NCBI GenBank assembly: GCA_024695405.1
Contig: JAILIF010000030.1
Span: 1-57,411, forward strand
Length of the DNA: 57,411 nucleotides
Direction of reading: 5' to 3'
Source of the DNA: Bacilli bacterium
GTDB taxonomy: Bacteria; Bacillota_I; Bacilli_A; RFN20; CAG-826
Shown here: positions 36,613 through 44,405 of the stretch, one piece after another
Numbering within the stretch: position 1 is the first letter of the stretch
How the letters are laid out: each line of letters begins with the position of its first letter
Program-made: the position numbers and the translations under genes
The notes under the pieces: model-generated
The model's database searches: none
What the model saw: only the letters and a program-made list of their open reading frames with translations
What the model was told of the DNA's origin: nothing

Positions 36613-38400
36613 TTAATTTATTTTTACAAAATCACTTGCACCATGTTTGCATAATGGGCAAACATAGTCTTCTGGTAGGTTTTCACCTTCATAGACATAT
36701 CCACATACTTTACAAACCCAGCCAGTTTTCTTAGTTTCTGGTTTTGGCTTTACAAAATTTTGATAATAATTATATGTCATTGTTTCTTTAGATGACATCA
36801 CTTTTGACTCTTCAACGCTACAGATAAACATTAAATGTGTATCTAAATCTATGATTTGTTCAACATTAAGTGACATGAAAGCGTTTATATAATTAGGTAA
36901 TACCACTAATCCGTTTAAACTTCTAATTACTTCTACTCCTTCAAACTTATTAACGTCTTTACCACTTCTAAATCCATATGACTTAAAAACTTCAAAAGGA
37001 GTATCAATGCTTAAACAGTTAACATTCAACTTTTTAGTTTTCTTAATTACTTCGCATGAATAATTCGCTTTATTGATGTTAACCGCGATTCTATTTGGTT
37101 TATCTGTTAATTGAGTAACTGTATTAACAATTAAACCATTATCGCGTTTTCCATCATTTGAAGTTACTACATATAATCCATACCCAATGTTATATAGAGC
37201 TTTTGGATCATTAGATGCTATCTTAACTTCATTTCTAGCGATATATTCTTCACAAAGTGAAGATGCTAATTTTTCGATGGATTCCTTATTTTCATCAGTC
37301 ATACTAGACATGATTTTAATAACAGGTTCTACGAATGTTACGTTCTTACTATTAACAAACTTATCTTTAATAACTTTAGCTGCCATAGGAGCCCAAGTAC
37401 CATTTTCAATAATTGCAACAGTTCTATTTTGATAATTCCTTTCTAACAAATGGTTAATAAATTCATCCATAAAAGGGAAAATACCAGCGTTATAAGTAGT
37501 TGTCGCTAAAACAATCTTAGAATATTTAAATGCATCTTCTACTGATTTAGCCATATCTTCTCTAGCCAAATCCACTAATGTACACTTAGGGCAGTTATAT
37601 TTTTTAAGTTTATTAAATAAAAGTTCTGCTGCTTCTTTAGTATGACCATAAACTGAGGTATAGAAAACCGCTACACCATCTACTTCAGGTCTATAAGATG
37701 ACCAAATGTCATATAAATTAATATAATATCCTAAATTTTCATTGAGGATTGGCCCGTGTAATGGACAAATTATTTGAATATCTAAAGTACTTGCCTTCTT
37801 AAGAAGATTTTGAACTTGAGCACCATATTTACCTACGATACCAAAATAATATCTTCTTGCTTCAAATGCCCAATCTTCTTCTACATCTAGCGCGCCAAAC
37901 TTACCAAATCCATCAGCAGAGAATAAAACTTTATCTTCTGAATCATAAGTCACCATTACTTCTGGCCAGTGAACCATTGGTGCAAATACAAATGTGAAAT
38001 TATGATGCCCGGTTTTTAAGAATCCACCATCTTCAACTTCCATTTTATTTTTAATATCCTCATGGAAGAATTGATTCATCATAACGAACGTTTTCTTATT
38101 TCCTATTACAAATGTATCAGGATATTCCTTAAGGAATCTCATAATATTAGCGGAATGATCAGGCTCCATATGTTGGACAACTAAGAAATTTGGTTTACGG
38201 CCATTTAATACAGCTTTAATGTTTTTGATCCACTCGTCATAGAAATTAATATCAACAGTATCAAAGATAACAATTAAATCATCATCGACTAAATATGAGT
38301 TGTATGCCATTCCATTTGGAACAACATATTGTCCTTCAAATAAATCGATCTTGTGGTCATTAACACCAACATAATAAATACTATTTGTAACTTTTTTCAT
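36613..38400 (-). CDS. FprA-type flavodiiron protein with flavin reductase and rubredoxin domains
   Basis: A 595-residue three-part protein. Residues 1-240 are the metallo-beta-lactamase diiron domain with ligands HMEPDH, His in MVHWPE, Asp in SADGFG and His in PLHGPI; 245-390 the flavodoxin domain; about 400-545 a flavin reductase domain; and 555-595 a rubredoxin (CKVCG, CPLC). It reduces O2 or NO to water or N2O using electrons carried within the same chain, which normally need separate proteins. A 15-bp palindrome lies upstream (38432). With rubrerythrin it forms an oxygen-defence pair. Confidence 0.95.
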   Translation of the reverse strand: MKKVTNSIYYVGVNDHKIDLFEGQYVVPNGMAYNSYLVDDDLIVIFDTVDINFYDEWIKNIKAVLNGRKPNFLVVQHMEPDHSANIMRFLKEYPDTFVIGNKKTFVMMNQFFHEDIKNKMEVEDGGFLKTGHHNFTFVFAPMVHWPEVMVTYDSEDKVLFSADGFGKFGALDVEEDWAFEARRYYFGIVGKYGAQVQNLLKKASTLDIQIICPLHGPILNENLGYYINLYDIWSSYRPEVDGVAVFYTSVYGHTKEAAELLFNKLKKYNCPKCTLVDLAREDMAKSVEDAFKYSKIVLATTTYNAGIFPFMDEFINHLLERNYQNRTVAIIENGTWAPMAAKVIKDKFVNSKNVTFVEPVIKIMSSMTDENKESIEKLASSLCEEYIARNEVKIASNDPKALYNIGYGLYVVTSNDGKRDNGLIVNTVTQLTDKPNRIAVNINKANYSCEVIKKTKKLNVNCLSIDTPFEVFKSYGFRSGKDVNKFEGVEVIRSLNGLVVLPNYINAFMSLNVEQIIDLDTHLMFICSVEESKVMSSKETMTYNYYQNFVKPKPETKKTGWVCKVCGYVYEGENLPEDYVCPLCKHGASDFVKIN

Positions 38401-38431
38401 AACAATACCTTATAGTTCCCTTCCAATAAAA

Positions 38432-38446
38432 TTTTGATAATCAAAA
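38432..38446. promoter_or_regulatory. 15-bp palindromic operator upstream of the flavodiiron-rubrerythrin operon
   Basis: TTTTGAT-A-ATCAAAA is a perfect 7-1-7 inverted repeat about 32 bp before the fprA-like ATG. PerR boxes share this geometry (consensus TTATAAT-N-ATTATAA), and a peroxide sensor would make sense for these genes, but the sequence is not a PerR consensus match. Confidence 0.5.
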
Positions 38447-38551
38447 CAATTAAATGTAAAGCCTAAAAACTTCTTGAATGTTCTTTTAAAATTCTCTATC
38501 AATTTAGATAATAAGATAATTGGTTGTTTTAAACAACTGCAAAATAAAAAA

Positions 38552-38573
38552 GATGAATTATTCCTAATCCATC
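38552..38573 (-). terminator. Intrinsic terminator after the ABC permease gene
   Basis: GATGGATT/AATTCATC stem (one G-U), 6-nt loop, followed on the minus strand by TTTTTTATTTTG, 26 nt past the permease stop. Confidence 0.75.
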
Positions 38574-38598
38574 TCTTAAACCTAAAAATTATTATTCT

Positions 38599-40908
38599 TT
38601 ATTCTGGGACCTTAAGTGCTTCTACCATGTCTATCTTTCTATTCTTTCTAGCTACCATTAATGAAACTAGGAATGAAACACCAAACATTACAATTGCTGG
38701 AATAACGAATGTCATCCAACCAAATATCATCTTCATTTCGTATTCAGAAGCCAAAGCTTTCATTAATACACATGTGATTCCTATGCCCGCTGGTAAGCCA
38801 ACTAGGAATCCAACTACTGTAAGCCACATATTTTGAGTAATTAATAACTTACCAATACGTTTATCTCTAAAGCCAACTACTTTCAATGTTGATAATTCTC
38901 TATATCTTTCAAAATATGACATAGTTCCTAAATTATATAAAACAACAATTCCTAAGATAATTGAAAGGACAATAAGCGCGCCAATCATTACATACATAAC
39001 TTCCATGAAACTATCGAATGATTTAATGATGTCGTTTCTACTTTTTGTAGTGCTTATATAGTCTCCAAAAGCAGTATCTTTGCTAATATTTTCTTTTGTC
39101 TTATTAGTAAATAATTGGTTGATTTTATAAATAATACCTATCTCATCTGCGTATTTTTGGCTCATTACAACACCCTTAGTTAATGTTCTAAGTTCACCCG
39201 CTAGTTTTAAAGTATATTTTGCATCACTACCAAATATTGAGACTTCAAATTTATCACCTATTTTTAAGTTATTTGATTCGATTAATCTTTGTCCAAGATA
39301 AACGCCTGTATCTTCTAAAGTTAAGAAATCCATATTAGGATCAAGGAATTTAACATAGTCATGACTTACATGATAAATATCCATTGCGATTGCTTCTTCA
39401 TTTAATGAAACATTTGTAGATGCAGAGTAATCAGCGTCATAATAGCTAACCATTTCTAATGCTTTCTCATTTGTAGTTTCTTCTTTTAAAGAAATCTGAG
39501 ATTCATAATTCATTGATCCATAATAGAATTTGTTAACAAATCCTTTCATAGAATCCATCATTAGGAAAGATGCAACAAGTAAGACAGTACATCCAAATAC
39601 GCCAAATAAAGTCATGGAGCTTCTAGCTTTATGTCTAAATAAATCTCTTAGATTCCACTTAGTGGAAAACTTTAGTCTTCTCCATCCTTTAGAATCTTCA
39701 ATCTTTAATCTCTTCATTGCTTTTGGTGTATATGGCTTTAATGCATCTGCAGCATTGCCTTTTAACATATTCTTAGCAGCGAAATATGAAATTAATGTCA
39801 TAAATCCTACTACACCCGCAACTACTAAGAATGTCCACCATGGCATATGAATTGCCCAGCTAGGTAAATCAAAATATGTTCCCATTGATCCACCTGGATT
39901 AAAGATATACCAAGCGATAAAGTAGCCAAAAACTATACCTAAGATGCTTCCAACTAATCCAATAAATAACCCAAATAATGTATAGTGTCTTACAATTTTA
40001 GAATCTCTAAAGCCTAAAGCTTTCAATGTTCCAATTTGAGTTTTCTCGTTAATTGTTAGTCTTTGCATTGTAGTAGCCATAATCAAAACCGCAATGCCTA
40101 AAAATATAACTGGAAGAATTGAAGCCATTGTTTTACCTTCGCTAGCTTCACCTTGCGCTTCTGAATATGACGCAACTTCATCTTTAGTTAACAAAAGATT
40201 AGTTCTTCCAAGCTTTTCATTAGCTTTATCAGAGAATTCTTTCTTTTCTAAATCACTAATAACGTGGATTTCTGGATATAATTCAAATCCACCTAATGCG
40301 TTTTTATACATTTCTGGGGATATGTAAACATAACCATATGTATCGAAATCTGGCATCATTTGATTTTCACCAGGTGTACAAATTAAGTATTCTGAAGACT
40401 TAATAAGTCCTTTTATCTTACCTGTAATAGAAATAGCACCATACTTTAATGTCATTTCATCATTTAACTTATAATCATTCTTTTCTGCATACATATCACT
40501 AATCCAAATTGAATCAGATGCAGTAGAATCATAATCTTCACCACTTATAACAATGAATCCAGATACTTCAAAATTTGTTGTTACAGTTACAGCAACTACA
40601 TCGTTTTGCTTAGATTCATTAGTTTTTGCGGACACATAGCGAGAAACTTTCTCAACACCACTAATTGTAGATATCTTATCCATTTCCTCACTAGAATAGC
40701 CTGTTTCGCATACTAAACGATAATCTGCAAAACCAGTTGAATCGTAAAAAGAAAAGGTATCGTCTTGAATAGATTTCCATTCACCTTGGAATCCTACAAA
40801 GACGCCTACCCCCAATAAAACCATGATAATCATGGATATAAATTGTGCTTTGTATCTCCAAATTGTTCTTAATAATTTTCTAAAAAGCATATTACCAATC
40901 CACCTCAT
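38599..40908 (-). CDS. FtsX/MacB-type ABC permease
   Basis: A 769-residue permease with two FtsX units: one membrane segment near residue 20, an outer domain, three segments near 255-385 (INEKTQIGTLKALGFRDSKI), then a repeat of the arrangement with a segment near 430, outer domain and three segments near 630-755 (ERYRELSTLKVVGFRDKRI). It pairs with the ATPase gene just upstream, whose 3' end it overlaps by 17 nt. Such exporters move antimicrobial peptides or lipoproteins. The plus-strand ORFs over it are shadows. Confidence 0.93.
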   Translation of the reverse strand: MRWIGNMLFRKLLRTIWRYKAQFISMIIMVLLGVGVFVGFQGEWKSIQDDTFSFYDSTGFADYRLVCETGYSSEEMDKISTISGVEKVSRYVSAKTNESKQNDVVAVTVTTNFEVSGFIVISGEDYDSTASDSIWISDMYAEKNDYKLNDEMTLKYGAISITGKIKGLIKSSEYLICTPGENQMMPDFDTYGYVYISPEMYKNALGGFELYPEIHVISDLEKKEFSDKANEKLGRTNLLLTKDEVASYSEAQGEASEGKTMASILPVIFLGIAVLIMATTMQRLTINEKTQIGTLKALGFRDSKIVRHYTLFGLFIGLVGSILGIVFGYFIAWYIFNPGGSMGTYFDLPSWAIHMPWWTFLVVAGVVGFMTLISYFAAKNMLKGNAADALKPYTPKAMKRLKIEDSKGWRRLKFSTKWNLRDLFRHKARSSMTLFGVFGCTVLLVASFLMMDSMKGFVNKFYYGSMNYESQISLKEETTNEKALEMVSYYDADYSASTNVSLNEEAIAMDIYHVSHDYVKFLDPNMDFLTLEDTGVYLGQRLIESNNLKIGDKFEVSIFGSDAKYTLKLAGELRTLTKGVVMSQKYADEIGIIYKINQLFTNKTKENISKDTAFGDYISTTKSRNDIIKSFDSFMEVMYVMIGALIVLSIILGIVVLYNLGTMSYFERYRELSTLKVVGFRDKRIGKLLITQNMWLTVVGFLVGLPAGIGITCVLMKALASEYEMKMIFGWMTFVIPAIVMFGVSFLVSLMVARKNRKIDMVEALKVPE

Positions 40909-41593
40909 CTACACTTAATGGCTTATCTTGATTGATAATTTCTTTAATATGACCTGACTTTACTCTAATTATTACGTCCGCCATTTTTGCAATGTTTTGG
41001 TTATGAGTAACTATAATAATTGTTTTATGATAGTTTCTTGCCATATTAAGCAATACTTTTAAAACCATCGCGCCAGTTTCACTATCAAGTGCGCCAGTTG
41101 GTTCATCGCATAATAAAATCTTAGGATTCTTAGCTAGCGCTCTAGCAATAGAAACTCTTTGCTGTTCACCACCACTTAATTCTGATGGGAATTTATCTTT
41201 ATGATCACCCAAACCAACTTGTTCTAACATTTCATTAACTGATAAAGGATCTTTAACAATCTCTTTAACCAACGAAACATTTTCAAAGACAGTTAATGTA
41301 GGAATTAAGTTATAAGATTGAAATACGAAGCCAACTGTTTCAGCGCGATAATCTGCTAATTCATTGTTGTTTAAAGTAGAAATGTCTTTATTATTAACTA
41401 CGATAGTTCCTGATGTAGGAGAATCTAAACCTCCTAATAGATTAAGCAATGTAGATTTTCCTGCACCACTAGGACCGAGAATAACAATAAACTTACCAGA
41501 TTTTAAGTCTAGATTTACGTTATCTAAAGCTTTTTGTTCATGGTCACCAACTTTATAAATTCGGCTTACATTTTTAAAATTAATCAAATTCAT
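40892..41593 (-). CDS. ABC transporter ATP-binding protein (MacB/LolD type)
   Basis: A 233-residue ATPase: Walker A GPSGAGKSTLL, Q-loop VFQSYNLIP, signature LSGGEQQRVSIARAL, Walker B ILLCDEPTGALD, H-loop THNQN. It powers the FtsX-type permease that follows. The ATG overlaps the TGA of a 42-codon ORF (ATGA), giving translational coupling, and lies in a unit under a GTTAGTT-type operator. A second GGAAGG Shine-Dalgarno is about 12 nt before its ATG. Confidence 0.95.
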   Translation of the reverse strand: MNLINFKNVSRIYKVGDHEQKALDNVNLDLKSGKFIVILGPSGAGKSTLLNLLGGLDSPTSGTIVVNNKDISTLNNNELADYRAETVGFVFQSYNLIPTLTVFENVSLVKEIVKDPLSVNEMLEQVGLGDHKDKFPSELSGGEQQRVSIARALAKNPKILLCDEPTGALDSETGAMVLKVLLNMARNYHKTIIIVTHNQNIAKMADVIIRVKSGHIKEIINQDKPLSVDEVDW

Positions 41594-41718
41594 ATATTAC
41601 TTTTACCTTCCAAAACTTTTTGAAAGGAGGATATGGATAGTATATTTAGGAGAGACAAAACCGCAAAGACACCAACCACAATGCCATAAGCAGCTAATTT
41701 AGTTGAACTTAGTTCCAT
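41590..41718 (-). CDS. 42-residue membrane micro-protein upstream of ABC exporter (not in ORF track)
   Basis: ATG at 41718, TGA at 41590-41592 overlapping the ABC ATPase ATG. It codes for MELSSTKLAAYGIVVGVFAV followed by a hydrophobic run to about residue 28, then a polar C-terminus, so a single membrane helix. The Shine-Dalgarno TAGAAAGGAGG matches the 16S rRNA tail over 11 bases. The codons near its end contain ATATCCTCCTTTC, able to pair with that Shine-Dalgarno over 13 bases. Coupling, a textbook RBS and a promoter upstream support a real gene. No family recognised; it may be a regulatory leader peptide or an exporter subunit. Confidence 0.7.
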   Translation of the reverse strand: MELSSTKLAAYGIVVGVFAVLSLLNILSISSFQKVLEGKSNI

Positions 41719-41731
41719 ATATCCTCCTTTC
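41623..41731 (-). promoter_or_regulatory. Long-range inverted repeat sequestering the sORF ribosome-binding site
   Basis: GAAAGGAGGATAT in the leader and ATATCCTCCTTTC in the 3' codons of the 42-codon ORF are perfect 13-base complements; a two-base bulge then allows three more pairs including part of the start codon. The downstream arm has the CCTCCTTTC of the 16S rRNA anti-Shine-Dalgarno. Confidence 0.65.
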
Positions 41732-41769
41732 TATTTGATATATATTATTACTATGTAATAACATTTTGG

Positions 41770-41787
41770 AGTTAGTTTTGACTAACT
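41770..41787. promoter_or_regulatory. GTTAGTT-N4-CTAAC operator at the sORF-ABC promoter
   Basis: AGTTAG-TTTTGA-CTAACT, perfect six-base arms, located about 14 bp downstream of the -10. It shares GTTAGTT-N4-CTAAC with operators at 51754 and 53346. Confidence 0.6.
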
Positions 41788-41801
41788 AACTACAAGACTG
41801 A

Positions 41802-41831
41802 ATTATAGCACGCAAAAATAAAATGTGTTAA
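41802..41831 (-). promoter_or_regulatory. Promoter of the sORF-ABC exporter operon
   Basis: TTAACA, 18 bp, TATAAT with an extended TGC before the -10, on the minus strand. Transcription would begin near 41795, giving an approximately 77-nt leader that contains the operator and the sORF Shine-Dalgarno. Confidence 0.65.
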
Positions 41832-41856
41832 CAAAACGATTATGAAATTACAAAAA

Positions 41857-41880
41857 AGATGAACCACTAACGATTCATCT
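41857..41880 (-). terminator. Intrinsic terminator overlapping the end of the DUF3021 gene
   Basis: Seven-base arms AGATGAA/TTCATCT, 10-nt loop, followed on the minus strand by TTTTTTG; the DUF3021 stop codon lies inside the hairpin. Confidence 0.75.
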
Positions 41881-42295
41881 CTTTTAATTTCTTATTCATC
41901 TTCTTAGTAACAGTGCCTGTGCAAATGTAAATTATTAACCAAGTAATTCCAAACGCTCCGAAGAAACATCCTGTAAAGATGAGGATGAGAGTTAAGTTCA
42001 ACGGAATCCAACTATTAATCAAGTATCCAATTATATACACAAGGTAAATTGATATGCCTTGGAAGAATATTTGCTTAAACAATGGCCAATTATCTATTTG
42101 AGGGAAAACACTACTTCCAGCGTGTACAAATGCAATTACATATGTAGTTACAATAGCTTTAAATACATCTAATCCACTCAAAGCAATTTCTGTTCCACAA
42201 GCTTCTAAGATGACATATATAATACCTGTGACCACTGGTCCTAATCCAGAAAAGATAAGACCACGTAATAAGTATGTTTTAACGTATTTATTCAT
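41867..42295 (-). CDS. DUF3021 membrane protein
   Basis: About 142 residues from MNKYVKTYLL (the ORF track's longer version begins at 42322 within the LytTR gene). Four membrane segments. DUF3021 proteins nearly always follow a small LytTR regulator and act with it in controlling a neighbouring ABC-2 exporter. ATG comes 1 nt after the LytTR stop with an AAAGGA about 12 nt before it. Start is my choice; the alternative overlaps LytTR by 26 nt. Confidence 0.88.
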   Translation of the reverse strand: MNKYVKTYLLRGLIFSGLGPVVTGIIYVILEACGTEIALSGLDVFKAIVTTYVIAFVHAGSSVFPQIDNWPLFKQIFFQGISIYLVYIIGYLINSWIPLNLTLILIFTGCFFGAFGITWLIIYICTGTVTKKMNKKLKEMNR

Positions 42296-42296
42296 A

Positions 42297-42731
42297 CTAT
42301 AGCCCAATCCTTTCTTTAACATTCTTCAATTCTCTACGAGAAATATAATCTTTGTAGCCATTTTGGAAGATAACCATAATAGATCCGCCAATTGAAGCTT
42401 TGAATTCTTTAATTTGTTTAATATTTGCTAAGCAAGATTGATTTAGTTTTACAAAATATTCGTTAAAAGACATATCTTCAAGTTGATATAGTCTTTCTTT
42501 GAGTTGATATTTCTTTTCATTTATTAAAGCGAATATCTTTCCACTCTCAACAACGAAGCAACTAACATCCATTGGGTTAATCAAAACACTAATATCTTCA
42601 TAGGTTCCAGTAAGAGATACACCTGTAGAAGATACAAGTTTTTCGATTTGGTCAACTAAAGAGGTTCTCTCCTTAGAATAGATGATTACTCTTTCTTCTT
42701 CGTTTTTGTCAATAAATGTAAAACATTTCAT
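42297..42731 (-). CDS. LytTR DNA-binding regulator
   Basis: A 144-residue protein: N-terminal linker of about 45 residues and a C-terminal LytTR domain (VVESGKIFALINEKKYQLKERLYQLEDMSFNEYFVKLNQSCLANIKQIKEFKA...YISRREL). There is no response-regulator receiver domain, as in LytTR regulatory systems with a DUF3021 membrane inhibitor. TATAAT lies exactly 6 nt before ATG with no Shine-Dalgarno, so an internal leaderless transcript may exist. It is third in the ABC-2 unit. Confidence 0.92.
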   Translation of the reverse strand: MKCFTFIDKNEEERVIIYSKERTSLVDQIEKLVSSTGVSLTGTYEDISVLINPMDVSCFVVESGKIFALINEKKYQLKERLYQLEDMSFNEYFVKLNQSCLANIKQIKEFKASIGGSIMVIFQNGYKDYISRRELKNVKERIGL

Positions 42732-42745
42732 ATACTAATTATATA

Positions 42746-43558
42746 CTAATTTATATCACTTTTCATCTTCCTTGTAAATACAAATAATGATAATGCAGCA
42801 CATAAAACCATATATCCTAAATACATTGATAAATATAGAATACCACGATCTGCAAAAGTATAAAGCACTGGATTAATTGTAGTCTCCATATCCACCGGTG
42901 TATGAATTGCACCTGTTACGCATCTTCCTAGATATACCGCTTGATAAAATGGTAAGTATCCACAGAATTTTTCAAATCCTCCCATTGTATCTAATGGCAT
43001 CCATGATCCACCAATGATTCCACTAGCGGAAACAAATATAGAACATATTGCAGGAGAACTTTTATCATTAAGAATAGTTCCAAACATCATTCCTAAAGAA
43101 ACATTAATAATTAACATAGGAAGCATTTCTACAAATAATAGTAACGCACCAGGGAAGCTAACAAATCCTCTACCACTAGCTGAGCCAAAGATATAACCAG
43201 TAATAATTACAATAATAATTTGTGCAATACCAATCAAACAGAAAGGTAATAAATAGCCAAGAATAAATTGATATGGTTTCATAGGTGAAGAGAATAATCT
43301 CTTCAAGAAAGCGCTTTGTCTATCCTTACTAACATGCAATGCTGACATAAGCATTAACAATGAGAAACCAAAGATCATAATGCCTGGAATTAAGCTTTTT
43401 TCATAGAAAACTGGTGTTTTTCCTTCAGGTGCAAAGCCTAAAATTATATTAAATACACCAATCATCATAATTGGAAAGCCAATACAGAAAATATATAAAA
43501 GAGGGTCTCTAACCATTTCAGTTAGATTTCTTTTTGCAAATAACAATACCTTTTTCAT
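42746..43558 (-). CDS. ABC-2 type transporter permease
   Basis: A 270-residue permease with six membrane segments: MVRDPLLYIFCIGFPIMMIGVFN, MIFGFSLLMLMSALHVSKDRQSAFLKRLFSSPM, and the GGSWMPLDTMGGF turn before the last third. It pairs with the ATPase immediately upstream, whose stop overlaps its start by one base. Typical of drug or bacteriocin exporters. Confidence 0.92.
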   Translation of the reverse strand: MKKVLLFAKRNLTEMVRDPLLYIFCIGFPIMMIGVFNIILGFAPEGKTPVFYEKSLIPGIMIFGFSLLMLMSALHVSKDRQSAFLKRLFSSPMKPYQFILGYLLPFCLIGIAQIIIVIITGYIFGSASGRGFVSFPGALLLFVEMLPMLIINVSLGMMFGTILNDKSSPAICSIFVSASGIIGGSWMPLDTMGGFEKFCGYLPFYQAVYLGRCVTGAIHTPVDMETTINPVLYTFADRGILYLSMYLGYMVLCAALSLFVFTRKMKSDIN

Positions 43559-44274
43559 TATTCAACAATGCCTCCTGCAATCTTAACAAATGCTTCTTCG
43601 AACGAATCTTCATTGGCGTGCTTTTTAATTTCTTCAACTGTACCAATATCAAGTAGATGTCCTTTGGACATAATTGCTACTCTATCGCATAAAGCTTCGA
43701 TTTCTTCTAAGTAATGAGAAGTTAATACAATAGTCATCTTTCCTTTAAGAGATTTAATAACTTTCCATAATTCTCTTCTAGCAAGAACATCAAGTCCTAA
43801 TGTAGGTTCGTCTAAGAAAATAATTTTAGGTTTTGAGATAAGTGCTACCGCGATCGATAACCTTCTTTGCCAACCACCACTTAATGTTTTCGCTCTTTTA
43901 TTTAAAACTTCACCTAAAGAGAAAGAATTTACGATTGAATCAAGATATTCTTTATCATCGATGTCATATAAACTTTGAAAGAATTCTAAGTTTTCTTTAA
44001 CAGTTAAGTTCATTGCAACAGATGTTTCTTGAGGAGAGACATCGATGATTTTTTTAATCTCATCTATTTGTTTTAGTGAGTAACCATCCACTGTTGCTTC
44101 TCCGCTAGTTGCTTTTGCTAAGCCAGACAAAATTCTAATCAATGTTGTTTTACCAGCGCCATTAACGCCGAGTAATCCAAATAGTTCTCCTTCATGAATT
44201 GATAAAGAAACTTCATCTAGAGCTTTTACGGTTTTATAGTGTTTTGTAATTTTGTTTATGTTAATAATTTCCAT
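43558..44274 (-). CDS. ABC-2 transporter ATP-binding protein
   Basis: A 238-residue ATPase: Walker A GVNGAGKTTLIRIL, signature LSGGWQRRLSIAVALI, Walker B IIFLDEPTLGLD, H-loop TSHYLEEIEALCDRV. RBS GGAGGTTA. First gene of the ATPase-permease-LytTR-DUF3021 operon (44274 to 41867). Confidence 0.95.
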   Translation of the reverse strand: MEIININKITKHYKTVKALDEVSLSIHEGELFGLLGVNGAGKTTLIRILSGLAKATSGEATVDGYSLKQIDEIKKIIDVSPQETSVAMNLTVKENLEFFQSLYDIDDKEYLDSIVNSFSLGEVLNKRAKTLSGGWQRRLSIAVALISKPKIIFLDEPTLGLDVLARRELWKVIKSLKGKMTIVLTSHYLEEIEALCDRVAIMSKGHLLDIGTVEEIKKHANEDSFEEAFVKIAGGIVE

Positions 44275-44363
44275 AAAATAACCTCCACGCTTAGAGCATA
44301 ATAAAAATATTATTTTTTGTCATAAAATCACACTATTCGGTTATTTTTGACTACTAAGTGGTA

Positions 44364-44386
44364 ACAAAAAAGCGCCCGAAGGTGCC
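44364..44386 (-). terminator. Probable terminator after the 44406 lipoprotein gene
   Basis: GCACC/GGCGC stem (one mismatch in the minus-strand RNA) with UUCG loop, followed by TTTTTTG, about 20 nt after the lipoprotein stop. Confidence 0.6.
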
Positions 44387-44405
44387 TTATTGAATAATGT
44401 TTAAA

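Noticed and set aside
38474-38836. 120-aa plus ORF next to the ABC permease
   Set aside because: Mostly antisense to the permease 3' end; the non-overlapping part covers that gene's terminator.
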